Positions 17,280 to 26,633 of a stretch of DNA of 64,000 nt are shown piece by piece; position 1 is the first letter of the stretch, and each line of letters opens with the position of its first letter. Below the pieces are notes generated by a model that was not told the DNA's origin, made no database searches, and saw nothing but the letters and a program-made list of their open reading frames with translations. The position numbers were made by a program, and so were the translations under genes. This DNA comes from Nostoc sp. FACHB-892. Its GTDB lineage: Bacteria > Cyanobacteriota > Cyanobacteriia > Cyanobacteriales > Nostocaceae. The stretch spans positions 62,001 through 126,000 of the forward strand of contig NZ_JACJTR010000018.1 in assembly GCF_014698795.1 (NCBI RefSeq). Reading direction: 5' to 3'.

Positions 17280-17559
17280 ATCGCCAACCTTCAGGCTCGT
17301 ATTCCCGTTGAATTTTCACCATCCAGTCACCTTGGGGAATAGAAATAGCTTTATGCTCCTCATGAGCTAGCAATGCCGACTCTGAGAACACACGTAAATA
17401 AAGTGTGCTATCTTTTTCGTATAATTCTGCATTTCCCTCAGTAATGCGATGCTTATGCCCTGTAACTTCGCCTTCTGCCAAAGTTAAGTGAGGTATTTTT
17501 TGTCCTTCAATTTGCTGCACAGGCAGTAAAATTACATCACCTTGACGAATTGGTTGCAT
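17266..17559 (-). CDS. Small conserved partner of the DUF6745-type gene
   Basis: A 97-residue protein beginning MQPIRQGDVILLPV, with TLAEGEVTGHKHRI (a G-H-x-H patch, about residues 32-38), LYLRVFSESALLAHEEHKAISIPQGDW and a C-terminal REYEPEGWRYVAD. The frame is open further upstream, but the extension encodes heptamer-repeat sequence, so I place the start at ATG 17559, which is preceded by AGGAAAG. The beta-rich pattern and the paired histidines suggest a small binding protein. The downstream gene starts 14 bases inside this one. Function is unknown. Confidence 0.75.
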   Translation of the reverse strand: MQPIRQGDVILLPVQQIEGQKIPHLTLAEGEVTGHKHRITEGNAELYEKDSTLYLRVFSESALLAHEEHKAISIPQGDWMVKIQREYEPEGWRYVAD

Positions 17560-17639
17560 GGTTTTGCTTTCCTGACATGGGTACAAACCCCACTTCGCTT
17601 TTGCTCTCAAGTTTGGTTTAATTTTGGCACAAGCTCTAT

Positions 17640-17740
17640 TAAATTGGGGCATTGGGCATTGGGCATTAGGCATAGGTCAATTCAATAGTTATATCTTCCC
17701 CTGCTTCCCCTGCTTCCCCTGCTCCCCCTGCTCCCTTATC
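17640..17740. repeat. Two short tandem repeat tracts
   Basis: The first tract (about 17644-17673) is tandem GGGCATT heptamers. The second (about 17698-17737) is tandem CCCCTGCTT/CCCCTGCTC units. Both are low-complexity intergenic repeats of the cyanobacterial STRR type. Confidence 0.7.
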
Positions 17741-18016
17741 CCCCATTCCCCAATTGGGATATTTTGAAAACTGTAGTCGCCAATTATGCGTTAGATAAGT
17801 TAAAGATTGAAATAGCTGGAAATTCACACCCAGCGTTCCCCTCCCCTAACCTCTGGGATAGACTAGGCCATAAGTTCAGCAGATTTTATCCCAAGCAGGC
17901 AGTTTATGTGAGGATTAAATCACTGCCCTAAGCGTGACCTTTTATCTTGACAATTTGCAAAAATTACCTCAATTTGACTGTTTAGCTTAGTAGCTCTTCT
18001 TTTTATTGAAATTTCC

Positions 18017-20683
18017 ATGTCAACTCTCGTCATTGTCGAATCTCCAACCAAAGCTCGTACCATTCGCAACTACCTGCCAGCAGGCTATCGGGTGGAGGCG
18101 TCTATGGGTCATGTGCGTGACCTCCCCCAGTCGGCTAGTGAAATTCCTGCTGCCGTCAAAGGGGAAACATGGGCGCAGCTAGGGGTAAATGTAGACGCCG
18201 ACTTTGAACCGGTGTATGTTGTCCCGAAAGACAAAAAGAAAATTGTTACCCAGCTCAAAGAAGCCCTTAAAGATGTAGATGAACTGATTCTGGCAACGGA
18301 CGAAGATCGGGAAGGTGAAAGCATTAGTTGGCATTTATACCAATTGCTGAAGCCGAAAGTTCCGACTAAGCGGATGGTGTTTCACGAAATTACCCAAGAG
18401 GCGATCAAAAAAGCTTTGAAAGACTGCCGCAATATTGATGAGCAGTTGGTTCGCGCCCAAGAAACGCGGCGGATTTTAGATCGACTGGTCGGTTATACCC
18501 TATCTCCTCTGCTATGGAAAAAAATCGCCTGGGGATTATCTGCTGGGCGAGTGCAATCTGTAGCCGTGCGAGTTTTAGTGACTAGGGAACGCCAACGTCG
18601 CGCTTTCCATGAGGGTACGTACTGGGATCTGAAAGCTAGTTTGTCAAAGGAAAAAACCCCTTTTGGTGCCCAGTTGGTAACATTGGGAGGAACCAAAATT
18701 GCTAACGGTAGTGATTTTGACGCAACGACCGGAGAAATTACCGCAGGTCGCAATGTCTTGTTGCTCAATGAAGAACAAGCTGTAGCGCTCAAGGAACGCC
18801 TAACTGGTAAAACTTGGAGTGTTACCGACATGGAGGAACGCCCAGTGACGCGCAAACCGTCGCCACCGTTCACCACCTCGACGTTGCAACAAGAATCTAA
18901 CCGGAAATTGCGCCTCTCAGCCCGTGACACAATGCGGGTTGCCCAGAATTTGTACGAGCAGGGCTATATTACCTATATGCGGACAGATTCGGTACATTTG
19001 TCAGATCAAGCGATCGCAGCTGCTCGGAGTTGTGTAGAAAAGCTCTACGGTCAACAATACCTCAGTCCCCAACCCCGGCAATACACCACCAAATCCAAAG
19101 GCGCACAAGAGGCGCACGAAGCAATTCGTCCAGCAGGTAGCAGCTTCCGCACGCCTCAAGAGACTGGTTTGGGCGGTCGAGAACTTGCTGTTTACGATTT
19201 GATTTGGAAGCGGACTGTTGCCTGTCAAATGGCTGATTCCCGCCAAACTCAAATTACCGTGCAATTGCAAGTCGAGGATGCTGGATTCCGTTCTTCTGGC
19301 AAACGGATTGAATTTCCAGGATACTTACGTGCCTACGTCGAAGGTTCAGATGATCCAGAAGCAGCACTAGAAGACCAGGAAGTAATTTTGCCGAATCTGA
19401 AAGTGGGAGATCATCCGAATTGCACAGAACTGGAAGCAGTTGGTCACGAAACTCAACCGCCAGCTAGATACACCGAAGCTACTTTGGTGAAAACCTTGGA
19501 AAGCGAAGGTATAGGTCGTCCCAGTACCTACGCCAGCATTATTGGCACAATCATCGACAAGGGTTATGCCCATTTGGTGAGTAACGCTCTCATTCCTACC
19601 TTCACCGCTTTCGCCGTCACCGATTTACTGGAGAAACATTTCCCGGACATCGTTGATCCCAGTTTCACCTCGAAGATGGAGCAAACCCTAGATGACATTG
19701 CCACAGGTGAAGCAAAATGGCTACCCTACTTGAAGCAATTCTATCTGGGAGATAAAGGGCTGGAAACCCTCGTCAAAGAACAGGAAAGTCAAATTGATGC
19801 CACCAAAGCTAGGACTGTAGAACTGGAGAATCTAGATGCCAAAGTCCGCATTGGGAAATATGGCCCCTACATTGAGGTCGAAAATGGTGAAGGAGTTATC
19901 ACTGCCTCAATTCCTAAAGACCTGACACCGGCTGACCTCGACCCCAAACAGGTAGAAGTATTACTGCGACAAAAAACCACAGGCCCTGACCAGGTAGGTC
20001 GGCATCCCGAAACTGGCGAACCGATTTATGTGAAAATTGGTGCTTATGGGCCTTATGTCCAATTGGGTGATAAAACCGACGAAAATCCCAAACCCAAACA
20101 AGCCTCCCTACTCAAAGGTGTTACCCCAGAAACCGTTACCCTGGAAATGGCTGTTGGTCTGTTGGCACTACCCCGGACATTAGGAGTTCATCCAGCCACT
20201 GGCGGCAAAATCCAAGCAAGTTTGGGACGCTTTGGCCCCTATGTAGTTCATGACCAGGGTAAGGAGGGGAAAGATTACCGTTCCCTGAAAGCTGCTGATA
20301 ATGTATTGACAATTAGCTTAGAACGTGCATTAGAATTATTGTCTGAACCCAAAAAAGGACGTAGTTCTACAAACAGCAAGTCAAAGGCAGCCTTACGCGA
20401 ACTGGGTACTCATCCAGACGACGAGGAAAAAATTAACATTTACGATGGCCCCTATGGCCCTTACATTAAGCATGGCAAAACTAATGTGAGTATCCCAGAA
20501 GGTCAAACAGTAGAGGATATAACCCTGGCTGAGGCGCTGAACTTGTTGGCAGCTAAAGCATCGACAGCAAAATCGACTCGCAAAACTAGTAAATCAACAA
20601 GTTCTAAATCAACAAGTTCTAAATCTAAGTCAACTGCTAAGTCATCAACGACGGCTGCGAAAAAAAAGGCAACAGAAAGTTAA
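18017..20683 (+). CDS. topA: DNA topoisomerase I (type IA)
   Basis: An 888-residue type IA topoisomerase that relaxes negative supercoils through a 5'-phosphotyrosine intermediate. The TOPRIM domain has VIVESPTKARTI (residues 4-15) and TDEDREGESISWHL (about 94-107) with the acidic metal ligands. The catalytic tyrosine is Tyr320 in YITYMRTDSV. HEAIRPAG and EGIGRPSTYA are further family blocks. Instead of zinc fingers, the C-terminal third has repeated G-[RK]-[YF]-G-P-Y units (IGKYGPYI, IGAYGPYV, LGRFGPYV, DGPYGPYI), the usual cyanobacterial topoisomerase C-terminal repeats. It ends in a Lys/Ser/Thr-rich tail of about 40 residues that probably binds DNA. The ATG start gives MSTLVIVESP. It is monocistronic. 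Confidence 0.96.
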   Translation: MSTLVIVESPTKARTIRNYLPAGYRVEASMGHVRDLPQSASEIPAAVKGETWAQLGVNVDADFEPVYVVPKDKKKIVTQLKEALKDVDELILATDEDREGESISWHLYQLLKPKVPTKRMVFHEITQEAIKKALKDCRNIDEQLVRAQETRRILDRLVGYTLSPLLWKKIAWGLSAGRVQSVAVRVLVTRERQRRAFHEGTYWDLKASLSKEKTPFGAQLVTLGGTKIANGSDFDATTGEITAGRNVLLLNEEQAVALKERLTGKTWSVTDMEERPVTRKPSPPFTTSTLQQESNRKLRLSARDTMRVAQNLYEQGYITYMRTDSVHLSDQAIAAARSCVEKLYGQQYLSPQPRQYTTKSKGAQEAHEAIRPAGSSFRTPQETGLGGRELAVYDLIWKRTVACQMADSRQTQITVQLQVEDAGFRSSGKRIEFPGYLRAYVEGSDDPEAALEDQEVILPNLKVGDHPNCTELEAVGHETQPPARYTEATLVKTLESEGIGRPSTYASIIGTIIDKGYAHLVSNALIPTFTAFAVTDLLEKHFPDIVDPSFTSKMEQTLDDIATGEAKWLPYLKQFYLGDKGLETLVKEQESQIDATKARTVELENLDAKVRIGKYGPYIEVENGEGVITASIPKDLTPADLDPKQVEVLLRQKTTGPDQVGRHPETGEPIYVKIGAYGPYVQLGDKTDENPKPKQASLLKGVTPETVTLEMAVGLLALPRTLGVHPATGGKIQASLGRFGPYVVHDQGKEGKDYRSLKAADNVLTISLERALELLSEPKKGRSSTNSKSKAALRELGTHPDDEEKINIYDGPYGPYIKHGKTNVSIPEGQTVEDITLAEALNLLAAKASTAKSTRKTSKSTSSKSTSSKSKSTAKSSTTAAKKKATES

Positions 20684-21070
20684 TTGCAAGTCAGCTAATT
20701 TTGGATTCATAGAATTTTGGGGTTCATGTCCCGATGCCATTTGCTTTATACCAGGGAAATCTTCCACGCAGTGGCTCCTCCCTGTAGGTGAAATAAATCT
20801 AAAATCTATCAGTCTAAAATTCGTAGTCAAGAGTCTAAAGTCTGATTCTTGACCCTTGATATTCATCCTTGATAGGATGCAGTACAGTAGCTTGCAAGTG
20901 TGATACTCTAAAAAGTAAGGGAAAACACAACGCCAAATTTTAGAAGTGGCTTATGTCCCAAATACGGGATTGTTTATCAGCCCGTTTGGAAGCCAGAGGT
21001 GCGAAAAAATACCATTTTCTGCGTACCTGTAAATCAAAAATTGAGGTAGTATCTCAGGAGCAGTCAGTTC
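20684..21070. other. Intergenic leader before the 46-aa gene and aroQ
   Basis: No gene is seen in this 387-base gap. The last 200 bases probably form the promoter and leader of the small gene-aroQ transcript; CAGGAG just before 21071 is a good ribosome-binding site. Confidence 0.4.
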
Positions 21071-21211
21071 ATGGACTATATAGAAAAGGTGCTGGAAAAG
21101 GTTAAGGAATTAGCACGGAGGCTAATTGAGAGCCTGTTAGGGCCAGAGGCGGAACCGGAACCGGAACTGATTCCGATTCCTGTGAATGATGGCTCGCGTC
21201 GTCGTCACTAG
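21071..21211 (+). CDS. Short conserved-looking charged peptide, 46 aa
   Basis: ATG to TAG encodes 46 residues starting MDYIEKVLEKVKELARRL. An amphipathic helix with alternating Lys/Glu is followed by a proline-glutamate segment (GPEAEPEPELIPIPV) and an arginine-rich end (SRRRH). A CAGGAG Shine-Dalgarno sequence lies 9 bases upstream. The gene overlaps the aroQ start by 26 bases in another frame, indicating translational coupling. I recall similar short proteins next to aroQ in Nostocales, but cannot verify this. The strong ribosome-binding site and ordered composition argue that it is real. Function is unknown; it may be membrane-surface or RNA associated. Confidence 0.65.
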   Translation: MDYIEKVLEKVKELARRLIESLLGPEAEPEPELIPIPVNDGSRRRH

Positions 21212-21680
21212 GCTCAAAGTGCTTAACTCGACATTGCAACCCTTAAGCATTCTGGCACTGCATGGGCCAAACTTAAATTTGCTAGGGCAGCGAGAACCAG
21301 GAATTTATGGTGCCTTGACACTAGCTGAAATTAACCGCCTGTTAGAAGAAGAAGGATTCAAGTTACAGGCGAAAGTTTTTTCTATGCAGTCAAATCATGA
21401 AGGAATTTTGGTAGACACTATTCATGGCGCATTAGGACAACATCAAGGAATTTTGATTAATGCAGGGGCATATACCCACACAAGTGTAGCCTTGCGGGAT
21501 GCGATCGCTGCTGTTAATTTGCCTACAGTCGAAGTACATCTGAGTAATATATACCGCCGGGAAGATTTTCGGCATCATTCATATATCGCTCCAGTAGCGA
21601 TCGGACAAATAAGTGGTTTTGGTGGACAAAGTTACTTGTTGGGCTTACAGGCATTAGTGAATCATTTAAGAAGCATATAA
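21186..21680 (+). CDS. aroQ: 3-dehydroquinate dehydratase, type II
   Basis: A 164-residue type II dehydroquinase, which converts 3-dehydroquinate to 3-dehydroshikimate in the shikimate pathway. Landmarks are ILALHGPNLNLLGQREPGIYG (catalytic Tyr at the end, Arg in the flexible lid), QSNHEGILVD, NAGAYTHTSVALRDA, and VEVHLSNIYRREDFRHHSYI with the catalytic His. The length is slightly above the usual 145-150 because of about 20 extra N-terminal residues. Starts at ATG 21186 or 21189 overlap the upstream small gene. An initiation nearer the conserved LSILALHG cannot be excluded. Confidence 0.92.
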   Translation: MMARVVVTRLKVLNSTLQPLSILALHGPNLNLLGQREPGIYGALTLAEINRLLEEEGFKLQAKVFSMQSNHEGILVDTIHGALGQHQGILINAGAYTHTSVALRDAIAAVNLPTVEVHLSNIYRREDFRHHSYIAPVAIGQISGFGGQSYLLGLQALVNHLRSI

Positions 21681-21772
21681 GCATGAAAAATAAATTGATT
21701 TTAGATTTTGAATTTTGGATTTTTAGATTAAATTCTTGAATCTAAAGTCTATAATCTAAAATCCAAAATTGT

Positions 21773-22717
21773 ATGCGTCATTCTCCTATAAGTCGGTTTA
21801 AAGGCACTTTACTGGGAGCACTCCTGGGAGAAAGTTTAGCCACTGGTGATATACAGTCTCAGAGTAGTCTGGATTTGGGCAGAATGGCGGTTCTAGGCAC
21901 TGAGAGTTTGATTACGTTAGGTAAATTAGATTTAGATGATTGGATAGCGCGTCAGCAACAAAAATCTCTTCATTTAGCAGCAACTGACGATATATCGATA
22001 AAAATAATTCTTGCGACATTACCAGTAGCACTTTTTTGTCACGAAAATCCTATTAAGCTTCAAAAAAACTTGCTGAACGTTCTAAAAATCTGGGAGGATG
22101 ACCCAGTAGTAAGGGATGGAACGCTAGCAGTAGGATATGCGATATCTCTTGCCCTAACTGAAAAACTCAACTCTCTAACCCTCATTCCACAAATAATTTC
22201 TTTTCTCGGACAAACACCGACATCAATACCAAAAAAATTATTAAGAGTTCAAAATTTATTAGAGCAAGGGGCTGGATTGTCAAGGGCGCAAGCTGAGTTT
22301 GCTAAGGAAGAAAAACTCAGTAACACTATTGCTATGGCATTTTACTGCTTTTTGAGTACTTTGGAAGACTTTCGCCTAGCAGTTTTGCGGGCTACTCACA
22401 ATGGTAATTTCAAAGTGCAAGATGCTACGCCTTTCAGTTCACAGGCTACAGGTGCAATTACTGGTGCTTTATCAGGAGCATATAACGGCATAGGCTCAAT
22501 TCCCGTAAATTGGCAAGTCTTGCTCTTGCAAAGGAATTCTCCAACATGGGGACTAAGTAGCTTTTCCCAAATGTTAGAATTGACCGATGCATTAGTAGCA
22601 GTGTGGTCAGGAGTGTATGATATTGCCTTAAATCCAAGGGAGTTAGTAGCACAGGAGGGATGTGAGGTAGCTTTGCTTTCAGTTTACGCAGCTCCTCGTG
22701 TTATTCGGTCGCGTTAA
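21773..22717 (+). CDS. ADP-ribosylglycohydrolase-like protein (probable pseudoenzyme)
   Basis: A 314-residue all-alpha protein with the outline of the DraG/ARH ADP-ribosylglycohydrolase family. The first block RFKGTLLGALLGESLATG corresponds to the family G-x-x-x-G-D-[AS]-x-G start, with the metal-ligand Asp replaced by Glu. Near the C-terminus FSSQATGAITGALSGAYNGIGSIP matches the DTD-x-x-[AG]-x-x-x-G-A-x-x-G-A-x-x-G block but lacks the DTD metal ligands. Reversal of ADP-ribosylation by the usual two-Mg mechanism is therefore doubtful. The frame is intact, so a binding or structural role seems retained. The start is ATG 21773. It lies between aroQ and the PgpH-like gene, with its own spacer on each side. 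Confidence 0.68.
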   Translation: MRHSPISRFKGTLLGALLGESLATGDIQSQSSLDLGRMAVLGTESLITLGKLDLDDWIARQQQKSLHLAATDDISIKIILATLPVALFCHENPIKLQKNLLNVLKIWEDDPVVRDGTLAVGYAISLALTEKLNSLTLIPQIISFLGQTPTSIPKKLLRVQNLLEQGAGLSRAQAEFAKEEKLSNTIAMAFYCFLSTLEDFRLAVLRATHNGNFKVQDATPFSSQATGAITGALSGAYNGIGSIPVNWQVLLLQRNSPTWGLSSFSQMLELTDALVAVWSGVYDIALNPRELVAQEGCEVALLSVYAAPRVIRSR

Positions 22718-22960
22718 TGCTATTTTCACCGAACAATGGTACGGGTACTAAACGCTGAAGACTACTAAAATTTAGCCAAAAACTAAAAAACTTATATACT
22801 AGAAATTTTCAGCAAATCTCAACCTGAGTATGTAGGTAGCTATTGTGGTAAATCAGCTTTAATTAGCCTCCACCACCCTAGTTGCAGCAGCAGCAGATCA
22901 AACTTCCCTGATGATTGTCTTATTTTGAGCTATCAAAGTTAGCAATTGCAGGCAGAAATA

Positions 22961-25699
22961 ATGAAAATAGAGCAATTTTTGCAGTTCTTAACCCAGCAAT
23001 TAACTCACTGGCGGCGACAGTACAAAGGACTACGCCGTAAAGGAAAGTTAATGAGAAGTCCCAAAAGCAAAATTCAAAGAAGGGAACTTGTAAGGACTAT
23101 CTTTAACAATGTAATTTTATTTTTATCAAAAACCAATCATAAAAGCGAACGTCGAAAACAAGAAAGAGCGTTCAAGTCAAAGGCAAAATCGCTCAAAACT
23201 AAGAGTAGTATTTATGCAGGCTGTTTAGATTGGGTACATGAACAGCGTTCTTTGGTAATTTTAGCGATCGCTTTAGTGTCACTCACTGGCGTTATCGGGC
23301 ATAAATTATACAACCAAACTCAACTTCAAGTAGGAAATACTGCATCCCAGACGATTAGAGCACCTTACACAGCTAGCATCGAAAATCAGAAAAAAACAGA
23401 AGCCGAGCGCAAAGCCGTCAGTAAAAGCTCCTTACAAGTGTTGATGATTGATGCACGAATGAATGAGCAAATCAACAGAAAATTACAACAACTTCTGGAT
23501 GATGGTAACGAAATTCGCGCCGTTGCTGGAGCTTTTCCTTTTTTTGATCCTGTCGTTTTGTCTATCTCTACCCAGCGTTACCTCCGTTCTTGTCCAGACT
23601 CGGAATGGCAAGCACTGATAATAGCTGTAGAAAATAGTAAAAATCAGCATAAGAAAAGAATAGGACAAACCACTGCCTCATCCCGTCCATCATCCATCCC
23701 CGCACCCAATCAGGAACGCCAACCGCACACCGCGCCATCCAAATCTGATTCCCAGAGTCCACAGGTAACACCACAAAAGACAGAATTAGTTGATTTTTCC
23801 AAAAGCACTGACTTTACCCAAGCAGTAGGAGAACTAGAATCTTACTACCTCACAACTTCTGAGAAAAACTTGTCTTTAGTGATTGCTCAAATTTCCCAAA
23901 TACGCCAAAGGTATACTCAAGCTACTGCTAAACTTTTAAAGTTAGAGACTGTTAGCCCAGAAGCAATATACGAGGCTTCTGTTTTTTTGGATTTGTCAGA
24001 TGTGGAATGGGAAAAAACACAAATGGGAATCCATCAAAGTGCAGAGCGGATTCTTACCCAAGGCATCCCACATGGACTGCCAAAAAATATTTTACAAGAT
24101 GCAGTGAGTTTACAATTGCAGACCTCTATACCAGAATCTGCTGAACCTTTGGCAAAAAACTTATTGTTAGCTGTACTCAAGCCGAATCTGCAAAAAGATG
24201 AAGAGCAAACCAGAGAAAACGCTCAAAAGGCTGCTGCTGGAGTGCCACCTGTGATGGTGAAGATACGGCATGGTGAGGTAATTGTCAAAAAAGGAGCGCA
24301 GATTACTGCATGGAACTTTGAGGTGCTGGAGTATTATCACCTGATTCGTCGGGAGGTAAAATGGCAGGAGTTGGCGAAGTTAGCAGGCGTTATTGCGATC
24401 GCCATTGGCATTTTTGTCTGGGTAGAACGACATGTCAATTGCGAATTGCGACAGCGTGATCGCTTATTGGTGTTATTGCTGACTTTGAGTGTGCCAGGAT
24501 TAGTAACGATGGGATTGCCTTATACCACCTGGAGTGCCCTTAGTTTATTGTTGGGAAGCTTCTATGGCCCCACTTTGAGCTTAACAGTTGTTGGACTGCT
24601 GTTGCCAATATTAGCTATTAGCTTGGATATAAGCAAGGCTGCACTTTTAGCTGGTGCAGGGGGAGGAATATTAGGTAGTTACATAGCACAACGATTGCGA
24701 TCGCGTGAAGAATTGGCATTATTAGGTGTTGCGATCGCTTTAACTCAGGGCGGCATTTACCTTCTTGTTAAAATCTTAATTGGTCAAGTATTTGGTTCAA
24801 CTTGGTATATCGTCCTTCAAGAAGCCGGATTGTTTGCTTTATCCGGTTTAGCCTGGAGTGTTGTAGCCTTAGGCTTAAGTCCTTATCTAGAAAAAGTTTT
24901 CGATTTAGTTACCCCAATCCGTTTAGCAGAACTGGCGAACCCTAACCGCCCTTTATTAAAACGACTTGCTACTGAAACCCCTGGAACTTTTCAGCACACG
25001 CTGCTTGTCGCTACCCTTGCCGAAGCTGCTGCCAAAGAATTAGGATGCAATGTTGAACTAGTCAGAGCTGGGACATTATATCACGATATTGGTAAAATGC
25101 ACGACCCCCTTGGCTTTATTGAAAATCAAATGGGAGGGCCGAATAAACATGATACAGAGATTAAAGACCCTTGGAAGAGTGCAGAAATTATTAAAAAGCA
25201 CGTAACTGAAGGGTTGGTGATGGCGCGTAAACACCTTTTGCCGACAGCGATTCAAGCTTTTATTCCAGAGCATCAGGGAACGATGCTGATTGCCTATTTC
25301 CATCATCAAGCCCAGCAAATGGCTCAGGAAGATCCAAGTTTAACAGTAGACGACGCAGATTTTCGCTACGATGGCCCGATTCCCCAATCACGGGAAACCG
25401 GAATTGTTATGTTAGCAGATTCTTGCGAAGCAGCGCTGCGATCGCTCGAAGCGTCAAGTTCAGGTAAGCGTGTGGGAGAGAAGCGATCGCTTAAAGATGT
25501 TTCAACTGAACAAGCTTTAGCAATGCTTAACAATATTCTGCGTGCCAAATGGCAAGACAATCAACTCGTTGATTCAGGACTAAAACGGGAAGAGATGTCA
25601 AAAATTGCCCAAATATTCGTGGATGTTTGGCAGCAATTTCATCACAAACGCATTGCTTATCCGAAGTTGAAGGCTAGTAGTGCGGCGCGGAATTCGTAA
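22961..25699 (+). CDS. PgpH-like 7TM-HD phosphohydrolase (cyclic di-AMP phosphodiesterase family)
   Basis: About 912 residues. A cytoplasmic, basic N-terminus precedes one TM segment (SLVILAIALVSLTGVIG). A long extracytoplasmic 7TMR-HDED domain follows, then seven predicted helices of the 7TM-7TMR-HD module. The C-terminal HD domain has the expected ligands: QHTLLVATLAEAAA, LVRAGTLYHDIGK, HVTEGLVMA, EHQGTMLI and LADSCEAALRS. Listeria PgpH, the model member, hydrolyses cyclic di-AMP to pApA, so signalling-nucleotide turnover is the best guess. The extracytoplasmic part contains a low-complexity Ser/Pro/Gln insertion (about residues 240-275). The ATG at 22961 is preferred over TTG 22946. Confidence 0.88.
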   Translation: MKIEQFLQFLTQQLTHWRRQYKGLRRKGKLMRSPKSKIQRRELVRTIFNNVILFLSKTNHKSERRKQERAFKSKAKSLKTKSSIYAGCLDWVHEQRSLVILAIALVSLTGVIGHKLYNQTQLQVGNTASQTIRAPYTASIENQKKTEAERKAVSKSSLQVLMIDARMNEQINRKLQQLLDDGNEIRAVAGAFPFFDPVVLSISTQRYLRSCPDSEWQALIIAVENSKNQHKKRIGQTTASSRPSSIPAPNQERQPHTAPSKSDSQSPQVTPQKTELVDFSKSTDFTQAVGELESYYLTTSEKNLSLVIAQISQIRQRYTQATAKLLKLETVSPEAIYEASVFLDLSDVEWEKTQMGIHQSAERILTQGIPHGLPKNILQDAVSLQLQTSIPESAEPLAKNLLLAVLKPNLQKDEEQTRENAQKAAAGVPPVMVKIRHGEVIVKKGAQITAWNFEVLEYYHLIRREVKWQELAKLAGVIAIAIGIFVWVERHVNCELRQRDRLLVLLLTLSVPGLVTMGLPYTTWSALSLLLGSFYGPTLSLTVVGLLLPILAISLDISKAALLAGAGGGILGSYIAQRLRSREELALLGVAIALTQGGIYLLVKILIGQVFGSTWYIVLQEAGLFALSGLAWSVVALGLSPYLEKVFDLVTPIRLAELANPNRPLLKRLATETPGTFQHTLLVATLAEAAAKELGCNVELVRAGTLYHDIGKMHDPLGFIENQMGGPNKHDTEIKDPWKSAEIIKKHVTEGLVMARKHLLPTAIQAFIPEHQGTMLIAYFHHQAQQMAQEDPSLTVDDADFRYDGPIPQSRETGIVMLADSCEAALRSLEASSSGKRVGEKRSLKDVSTEQALAMLNNILRAKWQDNQLVDSGLKREEMSKIAQIFVDVWQQFHHKRIAYPKLKASSAARNS

Positions 25700-25860
25700 C
25701 TTGTAATTCCGCACAGTACTGTGGCCAAAATGGGAAAATTGTACCCTCATGCTGAACGCCTTGCCACACAAGCTTTTAAAGTATGTATTTACAAATCTAG
25801 GACTTACGGATTGACAAGAAATACCAAATATGGAGCAAGTTAAAAACCATATCTTTCGTA

Positions 25861-25883
25861 AGGGCACAGCATTGCTGTGCCCT
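25861..25883. repeat. Dispersed palindromic repeat, copy 1
   Basis: AGGGCACAGCA-T-TGCTGTGCCCT is a perfect 11-bp palindrome around one base. Two further copies with the same core occur at 52376-52396 and 56835-56855, so it is a dispersed repeat rather than a gene-specific terminator. Confidence 0.8.
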
Positions 25884-26513
25884 TACAGCATGGTCTATGT
25901 ACGTAGTTTACCGCCGTAGGCATCGCAGGATAATTAAGAAAAGCCTGAAATAGTCTATTTTAGGTAATGTATATCACGATGCATTTGTACAGTGCGTAAG
26001 TCCTAAAATCTTGCAGTAATTCTAATAAAGCATAAGTTTCTCAAGCAGTAGTTTCTCAGGTAGAAAACTACCCTATTTCTAGTAATGATTTTTTTTATCT
26101 TTGAGATTATTCCTAAATGTAAATATTTGAAGCACTCATAATTTCTTACTCCTTTGAATATGAATGTGGATTGATTAGCTCAGTCATTGCTAGAAGAGTG
26201 GTGTCCACGCAACTCTTCCGATTTGGCTGATCCCATACCGTCCTCGGTGCAATATCCGTGTATAGAGAAAATTCTGTGATTGCAATTTACACTGACCAGA
26301 GATATACGGCTTTTCTGAAAATAAAAGGAAAACTTATGATTTGAATTTGAAATTACTTGGCATATCCATGTAAAGCGATCGCAAATTTGTGCGAATTTAA
26401 GGATATGACTTAAGTACATAGAATTTTGGGTCTTAATAGATATTGATCTATAGAAGTTACTGTGGGACAGCGACACCTTCCAGCCCCATTCGGAGAGCGG
26501 CCATCTTTGAACC

Positions 26514-26552
26514 CCCTGCCGACAGGTGTTACGCGAACACCTGTCGGCGGGG
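26514..26552. repeat. Long inverted repeat upstream of sbtA
   Basis: GCCGACAGGTGTT (26518-26530) is perfectly complementary to AACACCTGTCGGC (26536-26548) around ACGCG. Three more G-C pairs extend the stem outwards with one T-G pair. It marks the start of the GC-rich segment, about 85 bases before sbtA. There is no T-tract. Confidence 0.7.
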
Positions 26553-26633
26553 TTGAAGCGCTGCACCCTTACTTCTTAAAGCTCACTTATCACAATAATC
26601 GCTCTTTTTTAGAGGAGGCAGAAGGAGGTATTG

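Larger units (their letters stand above)
25700..26633. other. Gene-free boundary region before the sbt island
   Basis: No gene is supported in about 930 bases. The region contains a perfect palindrome at 25861-25883, a long inverted repeat at 26514-26552, and the last HIP1 site before the GC-rich island (about 26376). Open frames here have no recognisable product. Confidence 0.45.
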
